Assembly (NCBI GenBank): GCA_016194745.1
Contig: JACQBA010000001.1
Location: 92,612-156,611 of the forward strand
Length of the DNA stretch: 64,000 nt
Direction: 5' to 3'
Source: Elusimicrobiota bacterium
GTDB lineage: Bacteria; Elusimicrobiota; Elusimicrobia; UBA1565; JACRDR01
Positions within the stretch are counted from its first letter, which is position 1; the number at the start of each line of letters is the position of its first letter. A model generated the notes under the pieces. That model worked only from the letters and a program-made list of their open reading frames with translations, searched no databases and had not been told where the DNA came from. The translations under genes were made by a program, and so were the position numbers. Below are positions 7,792 to 14,904 of the stretch, piece by piece.

Positions 7792-9414
7792 GTGAACAAA
7801 TTGACGCCGACTTGTAGCGTCCCACGAGAGCGCCGCGCGGCGGACCGCTATATCACCGCGCAACTCGCGATCGCGGGAGTTCTGGCCGAGTCCCCCTCCC
7901 TCGGCGTCGCGATCACCAAGGTGATCCGAACCGTCTGCCAGAGCATGGATTGGGACGCCGGAGCTCTTTGGGAAGTGCGCCCGACGGACCGCAGCCTGCA
8001 CCGCGTCCAATCGTGGTACGCCGCAGATCGCGGGTTGGAACAGTTCTTGGAGCCTCGCTTCGGGTCTCCGGCGCCAATGGGGATCGGACTGCTGGGTCTG
8101 GTCTGGGCGAGCCGACAGCCCGCGTGGATTCCCGACCTTGCCGAGCGCCGCCCCGGAACCTACAACCCGCAAGCGGCGGCCGTCGGCCTCCATTGCCACT
8201 TCGGGATACCCATCCGCCTCGGCACGAATACCTTTGGAATCCTCGAGTTCTTTAGCCGGTCCGCGCGCCAACCCGATTTCGTCCTGCTGCAGATGATGTC
8301 GATCACCGGATGCCAGCTCGGTCAGTTCATCAAGAACAGGCGCGCGGAGGAGGCTCTAAAGGAAAACCGGGAAAAGTACCGACTTCTTTTCTCGGGAGTG
8401 AGCGACGCCATCATTCTCTACGACCTTGCAAGCGAGGAGATCGAGGACGCCAACGACGCGGCCATTTCGCTGTATGGCTACTCGAAAACGGAGTTCCTAC
8501 AGCGGCGACTCTCGGATCTGTCCGCGCAGCCGCGGATCCTTCCCGCTCTCGTCCGGTCGGCGCACCACGAGCGGACCGTAGTGATTCAGCGAAAGAGGAA
8601 GGATGGGTCCATATTCCCCGTGGAGTCGACCATCGGGACCCTGACGTGGAAGGACCGAATCGTCGGCGTACGCGTGGAGCGGGACATCACCGAGAGAAGA
8701 CGCAGCGAGGAGCTCGAACGGCTTCGCGAGCGCGAGCGCCTGCGGCGGGAGTTCGTCGCGACGGTCTCTCACGAATTCCGCACGCCCGTCGCGGCGATCA
8801 AGGGATTCGCGGAGACGCTCCAGAAAGGCGGATTGGAGGACTCGCGCAACCGCCTCCAGTTCGTGAAGATCATCGAGAAGCACGCCAATCGGCTCTCGCG
8901 TTTGGTCGAGGACCTTTTGGAGTTGTCCGCCCTCGAGTCCGGAAAGCGCTCGATGAACCCCGAGGCGGTGCGGCTGGCGAAGTTCGTGCGCCGATTCTCG
9001 AGAAGCATCGGCCCTCTCGTCCGTCGGCGGCGCCTATCGGTCCGCGTCGACCTTCCACAAGAGATGCGGGCGCTCGCCGACAAGACCCAGCTCTCCCAGG
9101 TGCTGCAGAACCTGCTTTCGAACGCGGTCAAGTTCAGCCGAACGGGAGGCCGCATCGTCGTGAGCGGCAAGCCCCTCCAGCACATGGTCATGCTGTCGGT
9201 GCGAGATTCGGGCGCGGGTATCCCGGAAGAGGAGCTCCCCCACATTTTCGAACGCTTCAACCACTGCCGGAAGGATCGAAAGCAGGTGGAAGGGACCGGC
9301 TTAGGACTCTCCATCGCCAAGCAGATCGTGGAGGCGCATGGCGGCCGTATCTGGGCCGAGAACATTCGCGGCCGCGGTGCGGCCTTCCACTTTACGCTGC
9401 CTCGTCCGAACTAA
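7792..9414 (+). CDS. Soluble GAF-PAS sensor histidine kinase
   Basis: From GTG 7792 the protein has 540 residues and no membrane segment. Order: GAF domain (about 20-175), PAS domain (about 190-315, YRLLFSGVSDAIILYDLA through VERDITERR), HisKA with H-box VSHEFRTPVAAI (about 335), and HATPase_c with NLLSNAVKF, DSGAGIP and GTGLGLSI. It should sense a small cytosolic signal and pass phosphate to a separate regulator, most likely the OmpR-type gene at 9766. The start is chosen because the promoter -10 at 7774-7779 puts the transcript 5' end near 7786. It is closely similar in layout to the PAS kinase at 57911-59533, suggesting paralogues. Confidence 0.88.
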   Translation: MNKLTPTCSVPRERRAADRYITAQLAIAGVLAESPSLGVAITKVIRTVCQSMDWDAGALWEVRPTDRSLHRVQSWYAADRGLEQFLEPRFGSPAPMGIGLLGLVWASRQPAWIPDLAERRPGTYNPQAAAVGLHCHFGIPIRLGTNTFGILEFFSRSARQPDFVLLQMMSITGCQLGQFIKNRRAEEALKENREKYRLLFSGVSDAIILYDLASEEIEDANDAAISLYGYSKTEFLQRRLSDLSAQPRILPALVRSAHHERTVVIQRKRKDGSIFPVESTIGTLTWKDRIVGVRVERDITERRRSEELERLRERERLRREFVATVSHEFRTPVAAIKGFAETLQKGGLEDSRNRLQFVKIIEKHANRLSRLVEDLLELSALESGKRSMNPEAVRLAKFVRRFSRSIGPLVRRRRLSVRVDLPQEMRALADKTQLSQVLQNLLSNAVKFSRTGGRIVVSGKPLQHMVMLSVRDSGAGIPEEELPHIFERFNHCRKDRKQVEGTGLGLSIAKQIVEAHGGRIWAENIRGRGAAFHFTLPRPN

Positions 9415-9435
9415 GTCCGGTCGCGGCTCTCCTCC

Positions 9436-9570
9436 TCAGAGAAGTCGGACGATCAGAAGCACCATCGCTATCACCAGCAGGAGGTGGATCAAACCTCCGC
9501 CGACCTGCACCGAGAAGCCTCCCAGCCAGGAGATGATCAGCAGGATGATGAGGATGTCGATGAGCCCCAT
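9436..9570 (-). CDS. Small DUF5670 / Lmo0937-like membrane protein
   Basis: The 44-residue protein is almost entirely hydrophobic, with the pattern of the Lmo0937 family: two short membrane helices separated by a Gly-rich turn (SWLGGF..VGGGLIHLLLVIA). A GGAGGAG sequence precedes ATG 9570. It has its own TTAC-CCATGG type promoter and resembles the N-terminal part of the protein at 39069. These tiny proteins are common in stress regulons of diverse bacteria; the molecular function is not known. Confidence 0.8.
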   Translation of the reverse strand: MGLIDILIILLIISWLGGFSVQVGGGLIHLLLVIAMVLLIVRLL

Positions 9571-9621
9571 ACGCTCCTCCGCGCGGACGATCCCGCGCAT
9601 GCTCGAGATGCGCCTACCTAG

Positions 9622-9664
9622 ACTGTAACAGGGGCGCTCCACCGCCCCAATGGAGGCCGTGTAA
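9622..9664 (-). promoter_or_regulatory. TTAC-CCATGG type promoter for DUF5670-like gene
   Basis: On the minus strand: TTACA (9664-9660), 6 nt, CCATTG (9653-9648), 20 nt, TACAGT (9627-9622). The transcript leader is about 45 nt. Confidence 0.75.
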
Positions 9665-9713
9665 CTCTTTCTTGGCCGAGTGGCCTCCTGGTCACAAGTC
9701 GGGCACAAAATAA

Positions 9714-9756
9714 TTACTGCGCCACACTTTTAGCCCCCTAGGGTCGAAAGTACAAT
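9714..9756 (+). promoter_or_regulatory. TTAC-type promoter for response regulator (weak middle element)
   Basis: TTACT (9714), 6 nt, CACTTT (9725), 20 nt, TACAAT (9751). Outer elements and spacing match; the middle hexamer keeps only C1 and T4. The gene starts 9 nt after the -10, so the leader would be 2-3 nt. Confidence 0.5.
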
Positions 9757-9765
9757 GGACTCACC

Positions 9766-10461
9766 ATGATTACCAAGGCAAAGATACTGATTGTTGAAGA
9801 CGAAAGAGACATCGCGCGACTGCTCCGGTACAACCTAGAAAAGGACAGGTACAAGGTGCTCGTGGCGAACGACGCAGAATCCGCTTTGAAAATGGTCCGA
9901 AAGCAGCACCCCGACCTGATCATCCTCGACATCATGCTCCCCAAGATGGACGGGCTGGAGTTCCTTAAGACGATCCGCGCGGACAACAACGTGCCGGTCG
10001 TGCTCCTGACCGCCAAGCGCAGCGAGATGGACAGAATCCTGGGGCTTAAGCTGGGAGCCGACGACTACATCGTAAAGCCATTCTCGGTGGGCGAACTCCA
10101 GGCGCGCATCGCCGGCCATCTCCGCCGCGCCAGCGGCATCCCCGCCGGCGGAAACGGAAAGAAGCATCTGTCTCTCGGCGCGATGGACATCGACTTCGAT
10201 CGTCACGCCATCACCGTAAAGGGACGCCCGGCGCACTTGGCGCCGAAGGAGTTCGCGATCCTGAAGCTCCTGATCGAGGCGGACGGCAAAGTGCTCTCCC
10301 GCGAGCAGCTTCTCGAGATGATCTGGGGCCTCGACAAGAACATGGAGATCGACACGCGCACGGTGGACCAGCACATCGCCCGCCTGCGCCGGAAGATTCG
10401 CCCCGAGGACGAGCGCATCGCGACGGTGCCGAACTTCGGGTATCAAGTCCGCCTGAATTGA
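9766..10461 (+). CDS. OmpR/PhoB-family response regulator
   Basis: The 231-residue regulator has a canonical receiver (acidic E11/D12, phospho-acceptor D55, T82, K104 in IVKPF) and a winged-helix effector domain with the conserved recognition region RTVDQHIARLRRKI and C-terminal VPNFGYQVRLN. It is very similar in pattern to the regulator at 57213. No Shine-Dalgarno is visible, and the -10 lies only 9 nt before the ATG, so the mRNA is probably near-leaderless. It is flanked by the GAF/PAS kinase (7792) and the kinase at 10641, either of which could be its partner. A strong terminator follows. Confidence 0.93.
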   Translation: MITKAKILIVEDERDIARLLRYNLEKDRYKVLVANDAESALKMVRKQHPDLIILDIMLPKMDGLEFLKTIRADNNVPVVLLTAKRSEMDRILGLKLGADDYIVKPFSVGELQARIAGHLRRASGIPAGGNGKKHLSLGAMDIDFDRHAITVKGRPAHLAPKEFAILKLLIEADGKVLSREQLLEMIWGLDKNMEIDTRTVDQHIARLRRKIRPEDERIATVPNFGYQVRLN

Positions 10462-10474
10462 CGTTACGCTCTTG

Positions 10475-10516
10475 CTCGGCAGGGTCGGGTGCGGCCGACC
10501 CTGCCGAGTTTTTTTT
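10475..10516 (+). terminator. Rho-independent terminator
   Basis: A 14-bp stem CTCGGCAGGGTCGG/CCGACCCTGCCGAG with a 6-nt loop is followed by eight T residues, 14 nt after the response regulator stop. Confidence 0.95.
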
Positions 10517-10549
10517 GGAGCTCGCGGTCACGCCTTCGTCCAAAAACCT

Positions 10550-10592
10550 TTCTGCTTCGTCCATGGGACGCCGGACGCGCCCCGTCTATAAT
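10550..10592 (+). promoter_or_regulatory. CCATGG-type promoter for kinase
   Basis: TTCTG (10550), 6 nt, CCATGG (10561), 20 nt, TATAAT (10587). The gene starts 49 nt after the -10. Confidence 0.7.
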
Positions 10593-10640
10593 TCCGAAGG
10601 CATTCCGATATAGGCCGTCGCGACCGAGCACGGAGGGACC

Positions 10641-12077
10641 ATGGAGAAGACGACCACGAGAATCCTGCTGATCGAAGGATCTCCCGATGACGCTTCGGTC
10701 ATCAAATACCTCCTGGCGGGCGACGAGGCGGGGCAGTCCTACGAAGTGAAGGACGCCCTGCGCCTGGCGGCGGGCTCCGACCTGATCTCTCGCGACGCCT
10801 TCGACGCGGCCCTGGTCAATCTCGCGCTTCCCGCCGGCAATGGCCTCGAAGCTTTTGGTCGATTGCGGCGCCAACGCCCGGATCTGCCGATCGTCGCCAT
10901 GATTCCGCCGGGAGACGAACGTCTCGGTCGCGAGGCCCTTACCATCGGCGCGCAAGAATTCCTCGTGAAGGGAGCCCTCGACAAGGCCCAACTCCGCCGC
11001 TCCATCCGCTACGCGATGGAACGCAAACGCTCCATGAAGGAGTTGGAGTCGCTGCTCCTGGGAGACCCCAGCGGGAAGGTCGTCGTGGACGGCAAGGAGA
11101 TCGTGCGTTTCGTCAATCCGGCGGCGGAGCGCGTCCTGCAGGCCCCCGCGGAGGCCTTATTAGGGAAACCCATCCATCCGCCCGCCAAGGCTCCCGGCGC
11201 CTCCGAGATACCGTTCGATACCCGCATCGACCCGATTACCTGGAACGGAGAGCCGTCGCGCGTAATGACCTTCCACGACGCCAGACGGCTGGAGAGTCTC
11301 AAGGCGGAGATCGCAAGCAGTCAACGCACCGTAGAACTGACCAACCAGTTCCTGCACCGCGTCTCGCACGAGCTGCGCAACCCGCTGACCGTAGTCAAGA
11401 CGGCCATGTCCTGCCTGAAGAGCGGAATGGCAGGCTCCCCCTCCGCTCAACAACTCAAGTTCATCGACATGGCTTCGCGAAACGTCGACCGTCAGATCCG
11501 GATGCTTGACGACCTTCTTGACCTCGCGCGCATTCAATCCGGAAGCACCAAGGTCGACGCGCGGGACGTGGACCTCCGTGAGCTGCTGTCGGAGATCGTG
11601 GAGGAATACCAGTTCGTGGGCACCCACAAGCTGGACGTCGACCTGGCCCCCGGATTGCCGCGGGTGACGGGAGATCCCGATCTCATCGCCCAGGTCGTAC
11701 GGAATCTCTTGGACAATGCCCTGCGATTCGCTCGACAGCACGTCCTAGTCCAATCCTCGCCGGCCGCGCGGGGAGAGGTGCTCGTCAACGTCATCGACGA
11801 CGGCAGCGGGATCCCCAAAGACAGAGTTGCCGAGGTCTTCGACCAGTTCGTCCAGATCAATAGGCCGAGCGGCGGGAAAGCCTACAAAGGGACCGGACTT
11901 GGCCTAGCCATCTGCAAAGAGATCGTGGAGCGCCACGGCGGACGCATATGGGTAGAGAACTCGGCAGGCAAGGGCTGCCGCTTCAGCTTCCTGCTGCCGA
12001 GTGTAGGCGCGCGGAACCCTCCCGTGTCTACGGCTGGATCATCAAGGATGGCCGCCGCCGACGCGCCGCGCCGCTGA
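10641..12077 (+). CDS. Histidine kinase with N-terminal pseudo-receiver
   Basis: The 478-residue soluble protein begins with a receiver-like domain (about 1-125). In it the phospho-acceptor position reads ALVNLALP, so Asp is replaced by Asn, while EGSPDD and the late Lys (LVKG) are retained. A short PAS-like segment (about 140-215) follows, then HisKA (VSHELRNPLTVV) and HATPase_c (NLLDNALRF, DDGSGIP, GTGLGLAI). The kinase core looks active; the receiver probably works as an interaction or non-phosphorylated sensing module. GGAGGG precedes ATG 10641. The C-terminal 25 residues are low-complexity. Confidence 0.88.
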   Translation: MEKTTTRILLIEGSPDDASVIKYLLAGDEAGQSYEVKDALRLAAGSDLISRDAFDAALVNLALPAGNGLEAFGRLRRQRPDLPIVAMIPPGDERLGREALTIGAQEFLVKGALDKAQLRRSIRYAMERKRSMKELESLLLGDPSGKVVVDGKEIVRFVNPAAERVLQAPAEALLGKPIHPPAKAPGASEIPFDTRIDPITWNGEPSRVMTFHDARRLESLKAEIASSQRTVELTNQFLHRVSHELRNPLTVVKTAMSCLKSGMAGSPSAQQLKFIDMASRNVDRQIRMLDDLLDLARIQSGSTKVDARDVDLRELLSEIVEEYQFVGTHKLDVDLAPGLPRVTGDPDLIAQVVRNLLDNALRFARQHVLVQSSPAARGEVLVNVIDDGSGIPKDRVAEVFDQFVQINRPSGGKAYKGTGLGLAICKEIVERHGGRIWVENSAGKGCRFSFLLPSVGARNPPVSTAGSSRMAAADAPRR

Positions 12078-12114
12078 CGGCAAAGCGGACTCCGAGCGTC
12101 GCCGGCAACGCCGC

Positions 12115-13023
12115 TTAGACCAGAGATTGCACCAGCCGCCGGCCGATGACTTCCTCGACCCGCTCGGGCCGCCCCCAATCGCTCCATTCCAGATTGCGCA
12201 TCGACAGCGCGAGGGTCTGCGCCATGGCCCGCTCGAGTATTTCCTTGGAAAAATTGGCCTCTCCCATCTCTCCGTAAATCCGCTCCAAGACCATGCCCTC
12301 GGACGGGGTCCCGATGGCGGAACGCAGCCGCTCGAACAGGCCCAAGGCGCCGGGCAGAAGCTCCCAACCGATGCGCCAGAGAGTATTCGCCTTGACCGCC
12401 ATGTTTAGCGTGTTCCACAGGAACCCGGAACGATAGAACCTCTCGGCCGAGACTTGATCGGGCTTCTCATGGAACTGAAGGACGCGGGCCGCATCGGGAT
12501 GCTCTTCGATGGGATCTCCGGTCTCGATCCAGCCGTATTCGGTCTCGGGGCGGTCCGCGACAGCGGCCCCGAGCACGAGCCTCCGCTCCTGCAATTCCGC
12601 GAGCGCGGCGGCCTCCGTCATCAAGGACACGAACCTATCGTTCGGCGCGATGTAATGGTCCGAAGGCAGAATGAGAACGGTCGCGTCCGGGTCATGCGCC
12701 ATCACATAGGTCAACGGGAGGAACACTCCAGGCGCGGTCCCGACGTTGCGGGGCTGCTCGACGATGAAGCCGGACATGTTCGGCAGTTCTCGCCGAAGGA
12801 AGCGCACGTGGCCTTTGCCGATGACCGTCACGAGACGTTGGCGGCCGACGATGCGAGCGCCGCGGCGAAGCGTATGCTCGAGCATCGAATTCTCGCCCAT
12901 GAAGGAGCAGTATTGCTTCGGCCGCGCCTCCCCGAAGCGGTTTATCGCGAACTCGGTCATCCGGGTGCCTTCGCCCCCTGCCAAGATGATCGCCCAGCGC
13001 TCTCCATTCGAAATCGGTCTCAT
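12115..13023 (-). CDS. Mannose-1-phosphate guanylyltransferase-like nucleotidyltransferase
   Basis: The 302-residue protein has the nucleotidyltransferase signature AIILAGGEGTRM near residue 11, followed by RPKQYC as in ManC-type enzymes. ILPSDHYI and FHEKP occupy the metal and sugar sites. Family members make GDP-mannose or related NDP-sugars in the cytosol, a precursor supply role that fits the nearby polysaccharide operon. The insert TEFAINRFGE between the two parts of the first motif is longer than usual, so the true substrate is uncertain. GGGAGGCGG before ATG 13023 sets the start. It is transcribed with the small gene 16 nt upstream. Confidence 0.78.
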   Translation of the reverse strand: MRPISNGERWAIILAGGEGTRMTEFAINRFGEARPKQYCSFMGENSMLEHTLRRGARIVGRQRLVTVIGKGHVRFLRRELPNMSGFIVEQPRNVGTAPGVFLPLTYVMAHDPDATVLILPSDHYIAPNDRFVSLMTEAAALAELQERRLVLGAAVADRPETEYGWIETGDPIEEHPDAARVLQFHEKPDQVSAERFYRSGFLWNTLNMAVKANTLWRIGWELLPGALGLFERLRSAIGTPSEGMVLERIYGEMGEANFSKEILERAMAQTLALSMRNLEWSDWGRPERVEEVIGRRLVQSLV

Positions 13024-13039
13024 CCGCCTCCCATGAGTC

Positions 13040-13216
13040 TCAATAATATCTCTGCCAGTACGGGATGTCCTCGTCGCGATACAAGGGATCCGGCGGCGTT
13101 CCCGCAATTACCTCGGCGGCAGGCTTCGTTTTCGCCTCGGCCTCGCGGCCCGCCGTCTCCTCCGCCCGCGCTTTCGCCGCCGCGCGTCGTCGTCGGAACA
13201 ATAGCCGCAGCATCAT
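13040..13216 (-). CDS. Small basic protein, unknown
   Basis: The 58-residue protein starts at a double ATG (13216) preceded by GGGAGG. It is Arg/Ala/Lys-rich in the first two thirds (RLLFRRRRAAAKARAEE) and ends in an acidic, aromatic tail (YRDEDIPYWQRYY). It leads the operon with the nucleotidyltransferase and is driven by a TTAC-CCATGG type promoter. No family is recognised. Its good ribosome-binding site and dedicated promoter support it being expressed. Confidence 0.6.
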   Translation of the reverse strand: MMLRLLFRRRRAAAKARAEETAGREAEAKTKPAAEVIAGTPPDPLYRDEDIPYWQRYY

Positions 13217-13239
13217 GGCTGCCTCCCTGGGTTGTGCAT

Positions 13240-13282
13240 AGTGTATCCACGACCGCCTCGCACGCACATGGAGCGGAGGTAA
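13240..13282 (-). promoter_or_regulatory. TTAC-CCATGG type promoter
   Basis: On the minus strand: TTACC (13282-13278), 6 nt, CCATGT (13271-13266), 20 nt, TACACT (13245-13240). It drives the small gene and the nucleotidyltransferase. Confidence 0.75.
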
Positions 13283-13306
13283 ACTATTCTTGTCCTCGAT
13301 TTGACA

Positions 13307-14479
13307 TCAATGAGGCCGGTCGGCTGCGCGGCACTTGGCGATCTGTTCCAGCGTGAGCCATCGGTTCGTGCCCGCGAAGACCTGGTGCATCCTCGTCCGG
13401 GGGACGCCGTCGAAAGACGCCGTTTCCACGAGCTGCAGGTCCGCGAGGGCGTCGAGCCCGCGCTGCTGGAATCCCCGGAGCCACGTCTCGAGCGCCATGC
13501 CCGCGGTCCGGAATGCCAGCAGCGTCGAAAACTGAAGCACGTAGCCCATCTGCGCGAGGTCCTTGTTCTTAATGAGCCTTCCCTCCCGCTTAGCCTGGCC
13601 CCAATATAGGGACGGAGAGAGGTTGAAGCCGAGCATCTGGTCGGGATAGTGCTTATGGACCCCTTCCGCAAATTCGAGCGGCGCCTCGGGATCTGTGGTG
13701 TTGAACTCCGGCCAGATGACGTCGACGCCCAGTGACGCCGCCTCGAGCGCCCGTTCGATGGCGTGCGCGACGCCGCCCTCGCGCCCTCCCGGCACGGCCC
13801 CATCGACCGCGTCCGTGCGGGCGATGACGACTAGATTCGTGCGCGTCGCCTGCGCCGCGGCCTTGACCGCGATGAGCTTCTCGATCCACTTGTTCGTGGG
13901 CACGAGCACCTTGGCCCGTTTCACGTTGTGGTGGGAGACGATATGGCCGCACGTACGCTCCGCCGGGTCCTGATCCTCCAGATGAACTCCTGCGACGCCG
14001 GCCCGAATGAGCTCGCGCGCTAGAGCGAAGGTCTGCGTGGGGCCTCCGAATCCTGCCTCGATATCGGCGAAGATCGGCGGCGCGTTCAGGACTTCGCCTT
14101 CGATGTCGTAAAAATGCCGATCCCGGGCTCCTTCGATGCCCCGCAGCAGCTCCAGCACCAGCGGCACCATCGCATTCGACGGATAGACGCCGATGTCCGG
14201 GTACATGCTGTGGGCCACAGCGAGCTGCCAGCCGCTCGCATAGACGGCCTCGAATCCGAGATCGGTCAAAATGGCGGCGGTCAATGCGTCGTAGGCGCCG
14301 GCCGTATGGAGGTAGGACTTCTCGGACTCGGTGCGGCGAAGTTTGAATTTTGCGCGCAGGAGGCTCCGGAGCTTGTCCGCCGGATGGACGTTTTCCGGCG
14401 GCGCATGGAGTTTCGCGAACTTTTCTCTCGGATAGACCCATGTCTTGCGCTCTGTCGTGGCCGGCAGTTCCTTGATCAT
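13307..14479 (-). CDS. aceA: Isocitrate lyase
   Basis: The 390-residue protein belongs to the isocitrate lyase / PEP mutase superfamily: GAYDALTAAILTDLGFEAVYASGWQ, DIEAGFGG, GVHLEDQ, and the catalytic loop RTCGHI (about residue 178, the KKCGH position, Cys retained). NLSPSLYW, GYVLQFSTLLAFR and a late QIAKCR-like tail also fit. It splits isocitrate into glyoxylate and succinate. No malate synthase is seen in the window. GGGGGGAGA before ATG 14479 sets the start. It is the last gene of the polysaccharide operon, 20 nt after its neighbour, an unusual place for a glyoxylate-cycle enzyme. Confidence 0.88.
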   Translation of the reverse strand: MIKELPATTERKTWVYPREKFAKLHAPPENVHPADKLRSLLRAKFKLRRTESEKSYLHTAGAYDALTAAILTDLGFEAVYASGWQLAVAHSMYPDIGVYPSNAMVPLVLELLRGIEGARDRHFYDIEGEVLNAPPIFADIEAGFGGPTQTFALARELIRAGVAGVHLEDQDPAERTCGHIVSHHNVKRAKVLVPTNKWIEKLIAVKAAAQATRTNLVVIARTDAVDGAVPGGREGGVAHAIERALEAASLGVDVIWPEFNTTDPEAPLEFAEGVHKHYPDQMLGFNLSPSLYWGQAKREGRLIKNKDLAQMGYVLQFSTLLAFRTAGMALETWLRGFQQRGLDALADLQLVETASFDGVPRTRMHQVFAGTNRWLTLEQIAKCRAADRPH

Positions 14480-14499
14480 TCTCCCCCCCTTTAAAGCGT

Positions 14500-14904
14500 T
14501 CATCGAGACTTGGTCCTGTCCCGCACGGTCCCTTCGGCCCTGCCGACGGCATTCGTCTTGCCCGCGGACGAGCGCTTCTTCCGCGCCTTGCGTTCCTTCT
14601 TAGGCGACTCCGTCTCCTCCTGCTTCTGACGGCGCTCCTGATGGAAAGCTCTCTTCTGACTCTCGATGATCTCGTCGAGCTCGCTAAGGTTCGACTCCTC
14701 CTCGGCCGACGGCCGGCGCGCCGGCGCCGCAGCCGGCCGCGCGCTCGGCGCCGACTCGATAACCTCGTCCTCCGCGCGCGCACCGCGGGGAAACGCGAGA
14801 GTCGGAAGCAGGAGGAGCGCGGCGATCAGAATCATGTCGTGACTATAATCCATCCACCTTCCGGTTCCCATTGTGCCGAGGTAAAGCCTTGTTGACCGAT
14901 TCAT
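14500..14904 (-). CDS. Small exported Lys/Arg-rich protein, unknown
   Basis: The ATG at 14904 overlaps the upstream stop (TAATG), giving 134 residues. Later ATGs at 14871, 14853 and 14835 are also possible. A hydrophobic segment (MILIAALLLLPTLAF) ending RGARAEDE is a probable signal peptide. The mature part is charged: an acidic first half and a Lys/Arg-rich second half (KKERKARKKRSS), probably disordered or coiled. It lies between the TPR-deacetylase-barrel gene and isocitrate lyase. A periplasmic accessory that contacts an anionic or cationic glycan is possible, but nothing in the sequence proves it. Confidence 0.6.
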   Translation of the reverse strand: MNRSTRLYLGTMGTGRWMDYSHDMILIAALLLLPTLAFPRGARAEDEVIESAPSARPAAAPARRPSAEEESNLSELDEIIESQKRAFHQERRQKQEETESPKKERKARKKRSSAGKTNAVGRAEGTVRDRTKSR

